Below, piece after piece: positions 8,094 to 16,372 of a stretch of 64,000 bases of DNA. The stretch spans positions 62,001-126,000 of the forward strand of contig NZ_AUHN01000006.1 in assembly GCF_000423205.1 (NCBI RefSeq). The letters are read 5' to 3'. Numbering within the stretch: position 1 is the first letter of the stretch; each line of letters starts with the position of its first letter. The position numbers were made by a program, and so were the translations under genes. The notes under the pieces are model-generated. The model had not been told where the DNA came from and made no database searches. It was given only the letters and a program-made list of their open reading frames with translations. The DNA is from Jonesia quinghaiensis DSM 15701 (GTDB taxonomy: Bacteria > Actinomycetota > Actinomycetes > Actinomycetales > Cellulomonadaceae).

Positions 8094-10916
8094 TTATTGA
8101 GTGGTGCAGGTGGTGCCATTGAGGGTGAAGGACTCCGGTGGAGTGTTCGTGCCGGTGTGTGATCCGTTAAATCCGATCTGCACCGACTGCCCAGGGCTGA
8201 TAGTGGCATTCCACGCTGCGTTACCGAGCGCGACTGAAGGTCCAGCCGAGTCGAGATCCGCTGACCACACATTGGTGATCTGTTGGCCAGCAGGGTAGTC
8301 AAACTCTAGGAGCCACCCGGTGATGGTTTCTTCTGAGGTGTTCTTGACCCCGATGGAGGCGGTGAATCCGCTGTTCCACTCGTTGGTTGAGTAGGTCACT
8401 GCGCAGCTGGAAGGCCCCGGTCCGGGATCCGTTGGATCTGTTGGGTCCGTTGGATCTGTTGGATCTGTTGGGTCCGTTGGATCTGTTGGGTCAGTCGGGT
8501 CCGTTGGATCTGTTGGGTCAGTCGGGTCCGTTGGATCTGTTGGGTCAGTCGGGTCGGTGGGTTCTTCTCCGCCGCCCGTGCCATCGCCAGGAGTGTAGTC
8601 GTCAACATCTCCCACGACTATGCCGCGCCCATTTGTGCCAATGTAGACGCGCCCTTCAACATCTGGGTCACCGGTGATCGATGCTCCCGTCCAGTACCAC
8701 TGGTTTTGGTCATCATTGATGCGGTGCCACGTCGCACCTTCATCGTCTGAGCGGAAAATTCCGCGTTCACCACCAATTTTTGACGAGGTGTAAATGACTG
8801 GGTAGTCGCTGCCTTCCGCAGCTTTACCGAATCCGATGGAGTCACCTTCGTCGACTCCAGTGAGCTGAGACCATGTTTTCCCACCATCAGTGGAACGCCA
8901 CATGCCGTAGGTTTCTCCAGATTTTCCACCTGCTAGCCAGATGTGCCCCTCGTGCCCTGGGACGGCGCGGAAGCGCACGTTTCCTTCAGCGGGGAATCCG
9001 GTTTCTGCCGATGCCGTGAAAGTTGCCCCACCATTGGTTGAGTAGTAGAACCTGCCGTTAGCGAACCCGTACAGGGAGTTGGGGTTTTCTCGGTCTGAGG
9101 CGACACGGGCTTCTTGCGGCAATCCGCTCACTGAGCTCCAGGTGGAGCCGAGCGTTGTGGAACGGCGAACTGGCGCACCTTCAGGCGCCCACAAAATGAC
9201 AGACGCGTCTGAGTTGAGGGCTACGGTTCCAGGTCCAGTGACATCGGCTGGTTTGTTTCCAGCGAACCATGATTCTCCGCTTGACGTTGAAACCCCGATC
9301 CAGGATTCTGTCTCGCTGGAGATGGACTTCCCGGCGCGCACCACCGTGGCTGGTTTGTCTTCCGCGAAGTCGATGGAGGAAACGGTGTCATGCTTGGGTT
9401 GTGCGTAGTTGAAGGTGCTAGGAACAGTGGAAATATCTGTGTGGGCGAACCCGCCGATGTCACCAAGCGCAGAGTACAGTTCAACATCCCCTGGAGGAGC
9501 TGCGAGGTCTTGTACTGATGTTTCTTCAATACCTTGCGCCTTAACGGTGATGTTGACTTTCCCGCCGTTATCCCAGTCGGTGAGGTTTGTTCCGCCGTAG
9601 ATTCCGCCGCCAGTGCCGTAGTAGAACCGGTCAGAGTTGTGCGGGTCAATCTCGAAGGACTGGGTCATCCACCCAAGCTTGGGGTTTGCTTCTGGCGGCT
9701 CAGCTGTCTGAGCGAAATCGAGCCACGGGGCGCCAGAGTAGTCGTGGGTGTAACGCACCAGTCGGTTCGGGTAGTTATCGAATTCCCAAATGGGTGACCA
9801 GGTTTCCCCACGATCAGTGGACCGGTAAATGTACATATCGGGCCACCAGGAAATTTGCGAGTTCACCATGATGGTGTCAGGGTCATTTCGATCAATGGTG
9901 AGCCCGGAGTATCCGAAGGACGCTTCTTCGCTTGTGGAGGAGATGGGGCTAATTTCATGCCATTCGCCACTTGCAACGTCGAGACGCCATACGTCACCTT
10001 TTGACCCGTCGTAGGGGCCGCCAGTGTCCGAGGTGGCGATGTATAGTTGCTGACCCTCGTGGTCAAGCACCCCTTTTTGCGCCAAGTAACCTGTGGGTTG
10101 TCCGGGGACGCGTTCCCAGGTGCTGCCACCGTCAGTGGAACGGTACACATTGTTGTCTTTGTCCGCCACACCAACATAGATAGTTTGGGTGGTTTCACCA
10201 GCGGCGCTCGATGTCGGGTCGAAGGTCACCCACACGACGCCTTGGTTGTCGGCGGTGTAGTCATAGCTGGGATCTTGAATATAGTTTCCGGGGTTAGGGA
10301 AGCTGGTCACTTCATTCCAGGTTTTCCCGTAGTCGGTTGATTTCCACAGTCCGTTGCCGGACTCCGCCCCGTAGTAGAGGACTTTGTTGTTGTTAGGATC
10401 AACGGCGAGGCGTTCACCCATTCCCCGGCCCGGCATGTTTCCGCCAACTTTGAACGGAAGTAACGTCTTGTCCCACGTTTCACCGCGATCTGACGACCTT
10501 AAGATCGCACCATTCTGTGGGTCCCAATCCATGGTGTAAGTTCCCGCGGCGAGATACACGCGATCGGGGTCTACGGGGTCGGTAGCCAGCGACAGAATCC
10601 CGGAGTGGCTCCACTCATCCCACCCAAGGTGGTCTGTCAATGGTTTCCACCGTTGTGACTCTTCATCGAGGCGGTAGGCGCCGCCGATGTCTGTGCGTGC
10701 GTAGACAAGCCCTGGTTCGGTTTGGTTGAAGATGATGCCGGGTACAAACCCGCCACCAACAATTTCGACGTTTGCCCAGTTATAGCCAGATGGGGAGGTG
10801 CCGTTGGTGTAGGTCGGTGTTGCCGTGAGTAGGGGACTGGCTGTTGCGGCGAGTCCGACCCCGCTGGCAGCGAGTGCTGCCGCGGTGACGGTCGCCAAGG
10901 CGGTCCTGAGTCGCAT
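8094..10916 (-). CDS. Secreted GH74 xyloglucanase with C-terminal CBM2 (copy B)
   Basis: A 940-residue paralogue of the adjacent GH74 gene with the same order: signal peptide ending near ATASP, double beta-propeller with Asp boxes, linker, CBM2. Catalytic aspartates are expected in ARTDIGGAYRL and SALGDIGGF. The linker is 14-15 copies of Pro-Thr-Asp, unlike the Gly/Ser/Thr linker of copy A. As in copy A, a GTG (10925) abuts AAGGAG, so the ATG at 10916 is the better start. Hairpins on both sides suggest a separate transcript. Whether the two enzymes differ as endo- or exo-xyloglucanases cannot be told here. Confidence 0.93.
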   Translation of the reverse strand: MRLRTALATVTAAALAASGVGLAATASPLLTATPTYTNGTSPSGYNWANVEIVGGGFVPGIIFNQTEPGLVYARTDIGGAYRLDEESQRWKPLTDHLGWDEWSHSGILSLATDPVDPDRVYLAAGTYTMDWDPQNGAILRSSDRGETWDKTLLPFKVGGNMPGRGMGERLAVDPNNNKVLYYGAESGNGLWKSTDYGKTWNEVTSFPNPGNYIQDPSYDYTADNQGVVWVTFDPTSSAAGETTQTIYVGVADKDNNVYRSTDGGSTWERVPGQPTGYLAQKGVLDHEGQQLYIATSDTGGPYDGSKGDVWRLDVASGEWHEISPISSTSEEASFGYSGLTIDRNDPDTIMVNSQISWWPDMYIYRSTDRGETWSPIWEFDNYPNRLVRYTHDYSGAPWLDFAQTAEPPEANPKLGWMTQSFEIDPHNSDRFYYGTGGGIYGGTNLTDWDNGGKVNITVKAQGIEETSVQDLAAPPGDVELYSALGDIGGFAHTDISTVPSTFNYAQPKHDTVSSIDFAEDKPATVVRAGKSISSETESWIGVSTSSGESWFAGNKPADVTGPGTVALNSDASVILWAPEGAPVRRSTTLGSTWSSVSGLPQEARVASDRENPNSLYGFANGRFYYSTNGGATFTASAETGFPAEGNVRFRAVPGHEGHIWLAGGKSGETYGMWRSTDGGKTWSQLTGVDEGDSIGFGKAAEGSDYPVIYTSSKIGGERGIFRSDDEGATWHRINDDQNQWYWTGASITGDPDVEGRVYIGTNGRGIVVGDVDDYTPGDGTGGGEEPTDPTDPTDPTDPTDPTDPTDPTDPTDPTDPTDPTDPTDPTDPTDPGPGPSSCAVTYSTNEWNSGFTASIGVKNTSEETITGWLLEFDYPAGQQITNVWSADLDSAGPSVALGNAAWNATISPGQSVQIGFNGSHTGTNTPPESFTLNGTTCTTQ
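8425..8559. repeat. 9-bp tandem repeat encoding the Pro-Thr-Asp linker of GH74 copy B
   Basis: Fifteen 9-base units of the type GGATCTGTT or GGGTCCGTT (plus strand) lie in phase. On the coding strand they give Pro-Thr-Asp. Higher-order 27-base blocks ending in GGGTCAGTC recur three times, a sign of recent unequal exchange. Confidence 0.95.
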
Positions 10917-10959
10917 CCGCGTCACTCCTTTGTGTTTGAGCGGTTAACCTGGCCAGAGT

Positions 10960-11042
10960 CCTGATTATTCGCTGAATCAGGTCTCTCACCTGGGGCGACT
11001 CTAGCGAAGCGCTTCGATGAATTGCCACCTAGTGAAACGTTT
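10960..11042. promoter_or_regulatory. Candidate operators upstream of GH74 copy B
   Basis: Three dyads lie in the 120 bases upstream of the gene: CCTGATT/AATCAGG with an 8-base spacer (10960-10981), the perfect 12-base palindrome CGAAGCGCTTCG (11005-11016) and AAACGTTT (11035-11042). The AGCGCT core is that of CelR/CebR-type LacI operators of actinobacterial cellulase genes. Binding by the LacI-family protein of this cluster is inference. Confidence 0.5.
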
Positions 11043-11094
11043 AAGTCGAAGGCGAATTCTTCGCAACCTGCACCCACACCTGCTTTTTTCACCC

Positions 11095-11135
11095 ACGATG
11101 CCCGGGAAACTCATGAAGAGCTGCCCGGGCGTCGT
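11095..11135 (-). terminator. Hairpin terminator after first GH10 gene
   Basis: ACGATGCCCGGG and CCCGGGCGTCGT form a GC-rich 12-bp stem (one mismatch-type pair) downstream of the GH10 gene ending at 11202. No T run follows on the minus strand. Confidence 0.65.
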
Positions 11136-11201
11136 GCTTGTGAAGTTTCTGGAGGTTCTCTCAGCAGAAGTCACGTGAGTGCTGGATAGGTGATGATCAC
11201 C

Positions 11202-12623
11202 TTAGGTGCACTGTTGCCCGTTCACAGTGAAGTTGCGCAGGGCGGTGCTGGAGTTACCGTTCTTTGTGGTGTTGAAGTTGAAAGAAACGGACTCTCCAGG
11301 CTTGATCGTTTTATTGAACGATGTGTTCGACACGCTCAACCGTTGGCCGTTTTGCGTAAACTGGCCAGACCAACCGGTGGCGAGTTTTTGACCGTCAGGC
11401 AATGTTGTTTGCAGCGTCCACCCGTCGATTGGTGTGGTGCCTTTGTTCGCGATGACGATGTCAGTGGTGTAGCCCGTTGACCAGTTCGCCCCAACCTTTG
11501 CGCTAATGCCGCAGACGAGCCCAGTTGAGCTACCATTCTTCTTCGCACCCATAGCATTAGCGACGGAAGCTAAAGCTGGTTTGGTTGAGTAGTTGTCGTT
11601 CCATGGCAGTGCAGCGTTCCAGCCTGGAGAGACCTGGGGGATCCAAGAGTATTTATCAGAAATTCCCCAGATGGTGACACCGGTGCAACGGCTAATTTCC
11701 CAGCAGTTTTTCACTACTTGACCGTACTCAGTGGCGTGTGTCTGCAGAGCTTGCTGCGAGGCAGGTAACTGAATGCGAATGTCTAGCTCGGTAATGCGAA
11801 CGTCAACGCCAAGATCCGCGAAGCGCTGAAGGTTCTGCTTGTTTGATGCGGGTAGTTGACCAACGATCAAGTGTGTTTGGAAGCCTACGCAGTCAATGGG
11901 AACGCCGCGTGCTTTGAAGTCCTTGACCATGTTGTAGACCGCTGTGGATTTGGAGTTGATTCCATCAGTGGAGTAGTCGTTGTAGCACAATTTAGCGTTC
12001 GGGTCGGCTGCGCGAGCGGTGCGGAAAGCCTCTTCGATCCAGGAGTTGCCCATAACCTTCTGAAGTTCAGACGGGCGGCGGGAACCGTCCCATTCGAAGG
12101 CTTCGTTAACGACATCCCATGCTTCGATCTTGCCTTTGTAACGACCTGCAACGCCTTTGATGTGGTCGTTCATTGCTTTACGCATGTCATCACGGTTCGT
12201 GATCGACTTGGCCCAAGCTGGCATCTGTGCGTGCCATACGAGTGCGTGTCCGTAGACCTTTTGATTGTTTGCTGCTGCGAAACTCATGATTTCGTCCGCA
12301 CCATTGAAGGTGAATTGGCCGCGGCGAGGCTCAGTGGCGTCCCACTTCATGTTGTTTTCCGCTGTGACCATGGAAAACTCGCGCTGGGCGATTGCTTTGT
12401 ACTTTGCGTCAGAGTTCGCGATGTGCGGTGCGTAGGCAAAGCCGAATGTTTTTCCGCTACGAGCTGCTGCATCACGCAGTGGCTCGTAGTCGTGGCCGAT
12501 TCCTGGTGTTGCTGCGGCTAGCGATGCTTGGGCAAGTGGAGCTTCTTGGGGAAGCGCTTGCGCTGGTTGCGCAAGGAGCGTCAGTGTCGCCGCGAAGGCG
12601 ACAAGGGCTGTTCTTTTTCGCAT
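11202..12623 (-). CDS. Secreted GH10 endo-beta-1,4-xylanase with CBM2 (copy A)
   Basis: A 473-residue secreted xylanase. Order: signal peptide (MRKRTALVAFAATLTLLAQPAQA), GH10 barrel (about 45-345), a short KKNGSSTG linker and a CBM2. Catalytic glutamates are seen in AWDVVNEAF (acid/base) and VRITELDIRI (nucleophile). The Trp-rich WGISDKYSW segment near the end of the barrel is typical. The ATG at 12623 has GGAGGA four bases upstream; longer forms are rejected. The CBM2 tail is short of tryptophans in places (for example GWSGQF instead of VWSA), which may shift its preference towards xylan. Preceded by about 460 non-coding bases, so it probably has its own promoter. Confidence 0.94.
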   Translation of the reverse strand: MRKRTALVAFAATLTLLAQPAQALPQEAPLAQASLAAATPGIGHDYEPLRDAAARSGKTFGFAYAPHIANSDAKYKAIAQREFSMVTAENNMKWDATEPRRGQFTFNGADEIMSFAAANNQKVYGHALVWHAQMPAWAKSITNRDDMRKAMNDHIKGVAGRYKGKIEAWDVVNEAFEWDGSRRPSELQKVMGNSWIEEAFRTARAADPNAKLCYNDYSTDGINSKSTAVYNMVKDFKARGVPIDCVGFQTHLIVGQLPASNKQNLQRFADLGVDVRITELDIRIQLPASQQALQTHATEYGQVVKNCWEISRCTGVTIWGISDKYSWIPQVSPGWNAALPWNDNYSTKPALASVANAMGAKKNGSSTGLVCGISAKVGANWSTGYTTDIVIANKGTTPIDGWTLQTTLPDGQKLATGWSGQFTQNGQRLSVSNTSFNKTIKPGESVSFNFNTTKNGNSSTALRNFTVNGQQCT

Positions 12624-13009
12624 GGTTCCTCCGATGTTGGGCGGGGGTGGGATGCGTTGGACGAGTGGCAGGGCTGTCAACTTCCCCTCCACGGTGACGC
12701 TAGATCACAGTCCCATAACAATGGTGGTGGGTCAAGAGGTTCACCCTCGGATATGGAGTGAGTAAACGATATATCAGATTTATCTCATGATATAATCAAC
12801 AACTTTCAAATTCCTCTCTGTTTTTCAAAGGCGCTCGCCACGACGCGGAATCCGCATGTTTATGCTGAAAAAATCATGAAAGCGTCGAAAAGGCGACCGA
12901 ACGGTTTGGTAAGTGCTAGCCGAGGCGCCTTGTCGAAGCATTTCCGCGTTGAGTGGCGGGTGTCTACGCACAATGCTGGCAAGCGGTTACCGCTCCCCAT
13001 CGCAATGCA
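12624..13009. promoter_or_regulatory. Non-coding region upstream of GH10 copy A
   Basis: No gene is supported here. It contains an AT-rich stretch (about 12760-12815) with repeated TATATC/GATATA words and a perfect 13-base palindrome AGCGGTTACCGCT (12982-12994). It must carry the promoter of the GH10 gene that starts at 12623, because a terminator closes the upstream operon. No single promoter could be assigned with confidence. Confidence 0.4.
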
Positions 13010-13046
13010 AAGCCCGGCTACCCCCTTGTTGGGATAGCCGGGCCTT
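13010..13046 (-). terminator. Terminator of the GH6-GH5-GH10 transcript
   Basis: GCCCGGCTA and TAGCCGGGC form a perfect 9-bp stem with a 14-base loop, 40 bases after the second GH10 gene, followed on the minus strand by TTGCATT. Confidence 0.75.
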
Positions 13047-13085
13047 GTTATGCGGAGAAATCGCAAACAGCGAGAACAACGATGA

Positions 13086-14567
13086 CTATGACTCGTCGCA
13101 CGCAATCCCATTGAGTGTGAACGGACCCAAATCAGCTGACGTTCCCTGATAGGTGGCGTTAAAGCCAATGCCCACACTGTTTCCCGGGCTGATGGTGGCA
13201 TTCCACGCAGCGTTCGAGGCAACGATGTCATTCCCTGACTGACTAAATTCCGCTGACCAGCCTTGGGTAAGTTGATGGCCTTCTGGCAACCCAATGGTTA
13301 GTTCCCAACCATTGATAGCAACGCTACCCGTATTGCGAATAGTCAAATTCGCAGTGTATCCCGTGTTCCACGCATTGACCTGTGGAACAACCGCACACAG
13401 TGCGTCACCCGGTGGGTCCGTGGGATCAGTTGGGTCAGTCGGATCCGTTGGATCTGGATCAGGATCTGAAACATGCTGCGCTCCGATGACCTCAGCAAGT
13501 TCGCCTAGTGCCGCCTTTGTTGAGTAATCGTCATTCCACGGCAGTGCCGCCCCCTGACCTGGGAAAACTTGCGGAATCCATGAGTAGGAATCCGTGATTC
13601 CCCACAAGGTCACCCCGGTGCACCCGTCCACATTCCAACAAGCCTGAAACACCTTGCGGTAATCCTGTGCCTGCGTAGCAAGATTCGCGGCAGAAGGTGG
13701 AGTAGACATACGGATATCGAGTTCAGTGATACGAACATCAACACCTAGATCAACAAAGCGTTGCAAGTTCTGTTGGAAATTTGTGGGAACTTGCCCAACA
13801 ATCAAATGCGATTGAAAACCCACACAGTCAATAGGGACGTTCCGTTCCTTGAAGTCTTTGACTAGGTCATAGATTGCTGTGGATTTCGCGTTGATCCAAT
13901 CCGTGGAGTAGTCATTAATGCACAGTTTCGCTTCAGGATCAGCAGCACGAGCAGCTCGGAAAGCTTCCTCGATGTAGCCATCGCCCAACACCCGCTGGAA
14001 CACTGATTGCCGGCGAGAGCCATTGTCCTCGAACGCCTCGTTGACAACGTCCCACGCCGCGATGTCACCTGCGTAACGCCCGGCCACACTGTTGATGTGA
14101 TCCACCATGACGGTTCGTAACTCAGCGGGGTCAGTCAGGTTAGCTGCCCATTGTGGGAGCTGAGAATGCCACACCAATGTGTGACCGTAGACCTCAGCGT
14201 CGTTATCCTGTGCGAACTGCACAACCGCATCGGCCTCTGTCCAGCGGAACTGCCCACGTTGAGGCTCGGTCGCATCCCACTTCATCGCGTTCTCCGCGGT
14301 GATTATAGAAAACTCGCGTTCCGCGATGGAGCGGTACTGGCTATCACTGCTCGCCAAGTGCGGTGCGTACGCCACACCAAGGGTGCGACCACTGCGCTCA
14401 GCAGCGTCACGTAACGGCTCAAAATTGTGCCCGATGCCCAGTGCGGATTGCGTTGCTTCGCTCGGCGACGCATCAGGCCCGCCAAAAGCGATGACCGCTG
14501 GGGCGCACAAGGCAGTAGAGAGAGCCAACGCGCCTGTTATAAGGAATTTCTTCATCACGAAACTCAT
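13086..14567 (-). CDS. Secreted GH10 endo-beta-1,4-xylanase with CBM2 (copy B)
   Basis: A 493-residue secreted xylanase: signal peptide (to about residue 27), GH10 barrel (about 40-350), a DPDPDPTDPTD linker of only four full PTD units, and CBM2. Catalytic glutamates are seen in AWDVVNEAFED and VRITELDIRM. It is clearly related to GH10 copy A. The start ATG (14567) overlaps the TGA of the upstream GH5 gene as ATGA, which points to translational coupling. A second ATG at 14555 (MKKF) gives a cleaner signal peptide and cannot be excluded, since neither has a strong ribosome site. Confidence 0.93.
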   Translation of the reverse strand: MSFVMKKFLITGALALSTALCAPAVIAFGGPDASPSEATQSALGIGHNFEPLRDAAERSGRTLGVAYAPHLASSDSQYRSIAEREFSIITAENAMKWDATEPQRGQFRWTEADAVVQFAQDNDAEVYGHTLVWHSQLPQWAANLTDPAELRTVMVDHINSVAGRYAGDIAAWDVVNEAFEDNGSRRQSVFQRVLGDGYIEEAFRAARAADPEAKLCINDYSTDWINAKSTAIYDLVKDFKERNVPIDCVGFQSHLIVGQVPTNFQQNLQRFVDLGVDVRITELDIRMSTPPSAANLATQAQDYRKVFQACWNVDGCTGVTLWGITDSYSWIPQVFPGQGAALPWNDDYSTKAALGELAEVIGAQHVSDPDPDPTDPTDPTDPTDPPGDALCAVVPQVNAWNTGYTANLTIRNTGSVAINGWELTIGLPEGHQLTQGWSAEFSQSGNDIVASNAAWNATISPGNSVGIGFNATYQGTSADLGPFTLNGIACDES

Positions 14568-16306
14568 CCGTTCTGGCAGCTTGTGCCGTTGAGGGTAAAG
14601 GACGTCGGAGCAGGATTAGCCCCCGTGTGGGTCCCATTGAAACCAATGGTGACGCTGTCTCCAGGTGCCAACGACCCGTTCCATGCAGCGTTGGACAACG
14701 TCACAGTTGACCCCGCTGATGACGCGTTCGCTGACCACACGTTAGTGAGTGTCTGACCACCGGGGAAGGTGAAAACTAGATCCCACGAGGTCAACTGCGC
14801 GTCAGAAGTGTTGGTCAACGTGATGGAAGCCGTGAAACCTGATGACCATTGCGAGGCGGTATATGCCACGGTGCATGTGGTTGGCGTGCCGTCTGAACCG
14901 TCTGAACCGGAACCGTCTGAACCGGAACCGGAACCGTCTGAACCGGAACCGGAACCGTCTGAACCGGAACCGTCTGAACCGTCGGAGCCTGCCCCGTCGC
15001 CTACGGCCTCACTCAGGGATATGCCGGTAGTTGAATTTTCACCACCGAGGGGCACATCGTGATCAAGGGACACAAACTTTCCGTCCTGCGACCACAAAGC
15101 CGGCTTGAGGAGGTTGTACTTCGCCTCGTCCCAGGTAACCCAGTCATAGCCGATGAGCCCGCCAGTATCACCAGAGTTTGGGTTGAGTACCCAGAACGTG
15201 TGGTGGAGTCGGTTATCAACAATGAGGTCACGCAAAGCCTCCATCCACCGCTCGTTGGGGCCGCCATCGAGGAACCCGCCCCACTCTCCAATGAGAAGGG
15301 GAGCGATGTTGTCTTGATGGATGTACAACCAGTTGGGGCCCCATACGTCGTCTTCCAGAGTTTGCCGGTCCCAGGTGCCTTCAAACCACGGTTGTGAAGC
15401 AACCAGTGGACCGTAGTCGTGTGGGGAATACACGAGTTGCGCTTGGTGATCACCGAGGTCAATGGGGTAGTTCCTTACACCGCGAAGATTCCCTCCCCAC
15501 CAGTAGTTATGGAAGTCCGCACCATTGCGTGACGACCATGAGGTGCCCTCTTTGGGGTAGATCTGAATGCCTTCAACAAGGATGAGCATGTTCGGGTTGT
15601 GTGCCAGAATCCGTGCTGCCGCAAGTTCTGCGTAGTGCTTGAAGTTATCTTGGTCAGTCGAGTCATCCCACTTTGCACGCTCGGAATCGTTTGCACTGCC
15701 GTGGGGCTCGTTTTTTAAGTCAGCGCCAATGATGGTGTCGTTGTCTTTGTATGTTTCAGCGACCCATTCCCACGCATTCAGGGCATCACCGGTAGTGATC
15801 GAACCTTTGTACCACATGTTGTAAACGTGTCCGGAGTTGTCTGCCTCTGCTGAGTGCACATCGAGAATGACTTTGAGGCCGTATTTTTCACACAGTTCAA
15901 GCCAATAGTCGAAAATTTCGAGATTATTCATGCCGACGAGTTCAGGATTGGCGTAAGTGTTGATGTTTGGTGTGGTCAGTGTTTCACCAGCACGCCATTC
16001 CAGGAGGAGCTCTGTTGATACAGGGACACGAACCACATTCATGCCACGTTCAGCCATTTGCCGGGTCAGTGTGTCAATGTTTGCTGTCCACAAACCGTGG
16101 AAGACCCGTTCGCTTGCGTTGAATCCAAACCAGTTGACCCCCGTGAGCCACACCGGGTTTCCTTGTGCGTCAACGATCTGGTTGCCATCTGTGGTGAGCC
16201 AGTCAGGAGTGTCATTGTGCGGTGCTGCGTGGGCGGCTAGTCCTCCACTTGTCCCTAAAGCGGCGGCGAGCACGATGCCCCACAAGCGTGTGCGTAGATT
16301 TCTCAC
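14564..16306 (-). CDS. Secreted GH5 endoglucanase with CBM2
   Basis: A 580-residue secreted cellulase. Order: signal peptide to the AHA/AP site (about 27), GH5 barrel (about 35-410), a Ser/Asp/Gly linker built of GSDGS units, and a CBM2. The acid/base glutamate lies in GADLKNEPHG and the nucleophile in LLIGEWGGF. The frame has an upstream GTG at 16321, but the GTG at 16306 is preferred because AAGGA lies seven bases before it. It follows GH6 after a perfect 14-bp hairpin and runs into GH10 copy B through an ATGA overlap. It should cut internal bonds in cellulose and create ends for the GH6 enzyme. Confidence 0.93.
   Translation of the reverse strand: MRNLRTRLWGIVLAAALGTSGGLAAHAAPHNDTPDWLTTDGNQIVDAQGNPVWLTGVNWFGFNASERVFHGLWTANIDTLTRQMAERGMNVVRVPVSTELLLEWRAGETLTTPNINTYANPELVGMNNLEIFDYWLELCEKYGLKVILDVHSAEADNSGHVYNMWYKGSITTGDALNAWEWVAETYKDNDTIIGADLKNEPHGSANDSERAKWDDSTDQDNFKHYAELAAARILAHNPNMLILVEGIQIYPKEGTSWSSRNGADFHNYWWGGNLRGVRNYPIDLGDHQAQLVYSPHDYGPLVASQPWFEGTWDRQTLEDDVWGPNWLYIHQDNIAPLLIGEWGGFLDGGPNERWMEALRDLIVDNRLHHTFWVLNPNSGDTGGLIGYDWVTWDEAKYNLLKPALWSQDGKFVSLDHDVPLGGENSTTGISLSEAVGDGAGSDGSDGSGSDGSGSGSDGSGSGSDGSGSDGSDGTPTTCTVAYTASQWSSGFTASITLTNTSDAQLTSWDLVFTFPGGQTLTNVWSANASSAGSTVTLSNAAWNGSLAPGDSVTIGFNGTHTGANPAPTSFTLNGTSCQNG
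14891..14985. repeat. Tandem repeat encoding the Ser-Asp-Gly linker of the GH5 enzyme
   Basis: Near-perfect repeats of GTCTGAACCG and GAACCG units, giving Ser-Asp-Gly-Ser and Gly-Ser on the coding strand. This linker differs in sequence from the Pro-Thr-Asp linkers of neighbouring enzymes. Confidence 0.85.
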
Positions 16307-16327
16307 GATGTTGTCCTTCACGACGAG

Positions 16328-16359
16328 GTGCCGGGCCCACCATAAGGTGGGCCCGGCAC
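16328..16359 (-). terminator. Perfect hairpin between GH6 and GH5 genes
   Basis: GTGCCGGGCCCACC and GGTGGGCCCGGCAC pair over 14 bases around the loop ATAA. Its near edge is only 21 bases from the GH5 start codon, which leaves no room for a separate promoter. It therefore probably acts as a leaky terminator or as an mRNA-stabilising or processing element within one transcript. Confidence 0.75.
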
Positions 16360-16372
16360 AGGGGGAGTGAGA

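Noticed and set aside
8425-8559. CRISPR-like array
   Set aside because: Units are 9 bases, contiguous, in phase with a coding frame and without spacers; no cas genes are present.
11856-12521. 221-codon plus-strand frame
   Set aside because: Antisense to the GH10 catalytic domain; composition is that of a complementary frame and it has no ribosome site.
12549-12560. GAAGCGCTTG as a regulator box
   Set aside because: It lies inside the signal-peptide codons of the GH10 gene and is explained by coding sequence; similar words recur in other coding regions.
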